DNA of 64,000 nt from CAZVYN01 sp964631125. Lineage in GTDB: Bacteria; Eisenbacteria; RBG-16-71-46; CAIMUX01. Below, in pieces: positions 62,765 to 64,000 of the stretch (position 1 is the first letter of the stretch; every line of letters begins with the position of its first letter). The stretch lies in contig CAZVYN010000006.1 in NCBI GenBank assembly GCA_964631125.1, positions 1 through 64,000 of the forward strand. The letters are read 5' to 3'. The notes under the pieces are model-generated. The model did not search any database and had not been told where the DNA came from. It was given only the letters and a program-made list of their open reading frames with translations. The position numbers and the translations under genes are program-made.

Positions 62765-63247
62765 CTAGCGGTTCCCTTCGAGGTGCGCCTCGACGAACCA
62801 GAGATACTTGTCGGCGTCCTGCGAGAGTGCGATCAAAAGGTCGGCGGTCCCGTCGTCCTTCAGCTTGTCGGCATCCCCCGCCGCCGCTCGGAGCTTCTTC
62901 CCGTAGATCGCCATCGCGTTCGAGAGCGCGTCGACGTGCGCGAGGCCGTCGACGAGAGCGAGCGGATACGGCTTCAGCGACGTCCGCTTCGTCACCGCCT
63001 GCAGCGTCCCCTCGGCCGTCCCGCCGAGTTGCACAGCGCGCTCGGCCAGTTGATCGATCGCCTCCTCGACCGACTCCGCCACCTTGTCGAACAGTTCATG
63101 GAGGGCAATGAAACTCGGCCCCTTCACGTTCCAGTGCGCCTGCTTCGCCTGCATCTGAAGGTCGAGCGCGTCAGCCAGTCGCGCGTTCAAGAGATTGATG
63201 ACCTTGGCCCGGGTCGACTTCGAGAGATCGTTCTTCGTCGGATGCAT
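62765..63247 (-). CDS. dps: Dps-family DNA-protection ferritin
   Basis: A 160-aa ferritin-like protein that stores iron, consumes peroxide and coats DNA in starvation. The ferroxidase ligands are visible in QAKQAHWNVKGPSFIALHELFDKV (His near 41) followed by EAIDQLAERAVQLGG (Asp/Glu). Length is typical; the lysine-containing N-terminus (MHPTKNDLSKSTRAK) suits DNA binding. Strong GGAGGAG site upstream of ATG 63247. It lies 19 bases upstream of the membrane-protein gene on the same strand. Confidence 0.95.
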   Translation of the reverse strand: MHPTKNDLSKSTRAKVINLLNARLADALDLQMQAKQAHWNVKGPSFIALHELFDKVAESVEEAIDQLAERAVQLGGTAEGTLQAVTKRTSLKPYPLALVDGLAHVDALSNAMAIYGKKLRAAAGDADKLKDDGTADLLIALSQDADKYLWFVEAHLEGNR

Positions 63248-63389
63248 GGCGACTCCTCCTCGCGAGCGGACATCGGCTCGCGGGACGCAGTGTGCCCGAC
63301 CGAGCGAGGGAGAGGGAAGTGTCGTGGACGCCGCGTCGGACGCGGGCGCAGCCTTGCCGGAAGCGCCTCCGCGGTGTTCTCCTGCCGCC

Positions 63390-64000
63390 ATGTCCCCACT
63401 CAGGAGCCCGGAACGTGAGATCGACGCGGCGCTGGCCGCGGAGTTGATCGCGGAGCAGTTCCCCGCGCTGGGGGATCCTTCGTCTCCCGCGCGTCGCATC
63501 GATCCCGCGCGACTGAGTCGCCTGGGCGAAGGATGGGACAACTCGGCGTTCCTACTCGATTGGGTTTGGGTCTTCCGCTTTCCGAGGCGCGCCGTGGCGG
63601 CGCCGCTCTTGGAGCGCGAAGCCCAGTTCTTGCCGCGACTCGCGAGAGTGCTGCCGATCCCGATCCCGAGCCCGATCTGGGTCGGGCGCGCCACCGAGCG
63701 GTATCCGTGGCCGTTCGCCGGCTATCGCATGGTCGAAGGGGAGACCGCCTGCTCGTCGGTGCTCTCCGGCGAAGCACGCGGCGCTCTGGCGTCGCCGCTC
63801 GCCGAGTTCCTCGCGGCGCTCCACGGCTGGACGCCGCCCACCGACGTGGCGGCGCTCCCCGGCGACGAGATCGGACGACTCGACTTCGCGAAGCGAGCTC
63901 CACTGACCGAAGCGCGGCTACGCGAGTTGATCACCGCCGGCGCCATCGATCCCTCGCTCGCGACGCGCCTCATCGCCGCGACCGCACGGTGGCCGCGTCT
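63390..64000 (+). CDS. Aminoglycoside-phosphotransferase-fold kinase, 5' part
   Basis: The gene runs off the right window edge; 203 codons are visible from ATG 63390 without a stop. RLGEGWDNSAFLLD near residues 42-55 is the glycine-rich GxGWDN motif typical of the APH/choline-kinase superfamily, followed by VFRFPRR (Lys replaced by Arg region) and YPWPFAGYRMVEGE, the hinge segment. The catalytic loop lies outside the window. Members phosphorylate small amino-alcohols or sugars or antibiotics; no substrate can be given. No Shine-Dalgarno site is obvious before the ATG. Confidence 0.85.
   Translation, partial: MSPLRSPEREIDAALAAELIAEQFPALGDPSSPARRIDPARLSRLGEGWDNSAFLLDWVWVFRFPRRAVAAPLLEREAQFLPRLARVLPIPIPSPIWVGRATERYPWPFAGYRMVEGETACSSVLSGEARGALASPLAEFLAALHGWTPPTDVAALPGDEIGRLDFAKRAPLTEARLRELITAGAIDPSLATRLIAATARWPR

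Noticed and set aside
1..64000. CRISPR arrays, insertion sequences, prophage, rRNA
   Set aside because: No regularly spaced direct repeats with spacers, no transposase or integrase motifs and no rRNA segments were seen; the dispersed palindromes are not spaced as an array.

Overview
The window is a very GC-rich bacterial chromosome segment with densely packed genes. Many neighbouring genes overlap by 1-4 bases (ATGA or TGATG junctions). It looks like a draft or metagenome scaffold because it carries two 100-base N runs. Four secreted proteins end in a FlgD-Ig/T9SS-like C-terminal module (patterns such as PNPF, GR.V and P.GVYF.R). Together with high GC, Box-type benzoyl-CoA genes, phosphoketolase and a futalosine-pathway (MqnD-like) gene, this suggests an uncultured FCB-related or Eisenbacteriota/Gemmatimonadota-like lineage. 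That placement is inference; no rRNA gene is present to confirm it.

Layout. 1-4.6 kb: 3' part of a CusA/CzcA efflux pump, converging on a sulfatase-fold/TPR lipoprotein. 4.7-8.0 kb: tRNA-Arg, a small membrane protein, and a coupled minus-strand operon of cytidylate-kinase-like protein, MFS exporter and MqnA/MqnD-like protein. 8-11.5 kb: soluble transhydrogenase, BioY, KDPG aldolase, then a MntA/HepT toxin-antitoxin pair whose toxin gene is broken. 11.7-16.7 kb: large secreted BNR-propeller protein, first N gap, SH3 protein, RNase HII and thioesterase. 16.7-26.2 kb: small membrane proteins and an operon boxB-DUF523-AI-2E exporter family; HEAT-repeat and HD-GYP genes run divergently; then boxC. 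26.2-34.6 kb: central metabolism and membrane glycosyltransferase (GT39-like, arginase family, phosphoketolase with acetate kinase, Zn alcohol dehydrogenase, GAPDH). 34.8-41.2 kb: amylomaltase, citrate synthase, MgtE and a secreted sugar dehydrogenase. 41.2-44.5 kb: an unusual two-gene module (Ig-like/low-complexity protein plus alpha/beta hydrolase) bracketed by palindromic repeats. 44.6-57.4 kb: APC permease, L33, a membrane glycosyltransferase-like protein, TldE/TldD, a secreted choice-of-anchor B protein and a TolB-propeller/amidohydrolase fusion. 57.4-64 kb: a truncated CheY remnant, fumarylacetoacetase with an unknown partner, a secreted metallopeptidase, another membrane glycosyltransferase, Dps and the start of an aminoglycoside-phosphotransferase-fold gene.

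The genes suggest a heterotroph with secreted surface proteins, some aromatic and tyrosine catabolism (BoxB, BoxC, FAH), and carbon flow through KDPG aldolase, phosphoketolase/acetate kinase, GAPDH and citrate synthase. The most distinctive non-coding signal is a family of five roughly 52-bp dispersed palindromes of shared sequence. All lie at gene 3' ends, and they occupy every convergent gap that has room. They are accompanied by many short 9-15-bp tandem arrays, several of which keep the reading frame inside genes.
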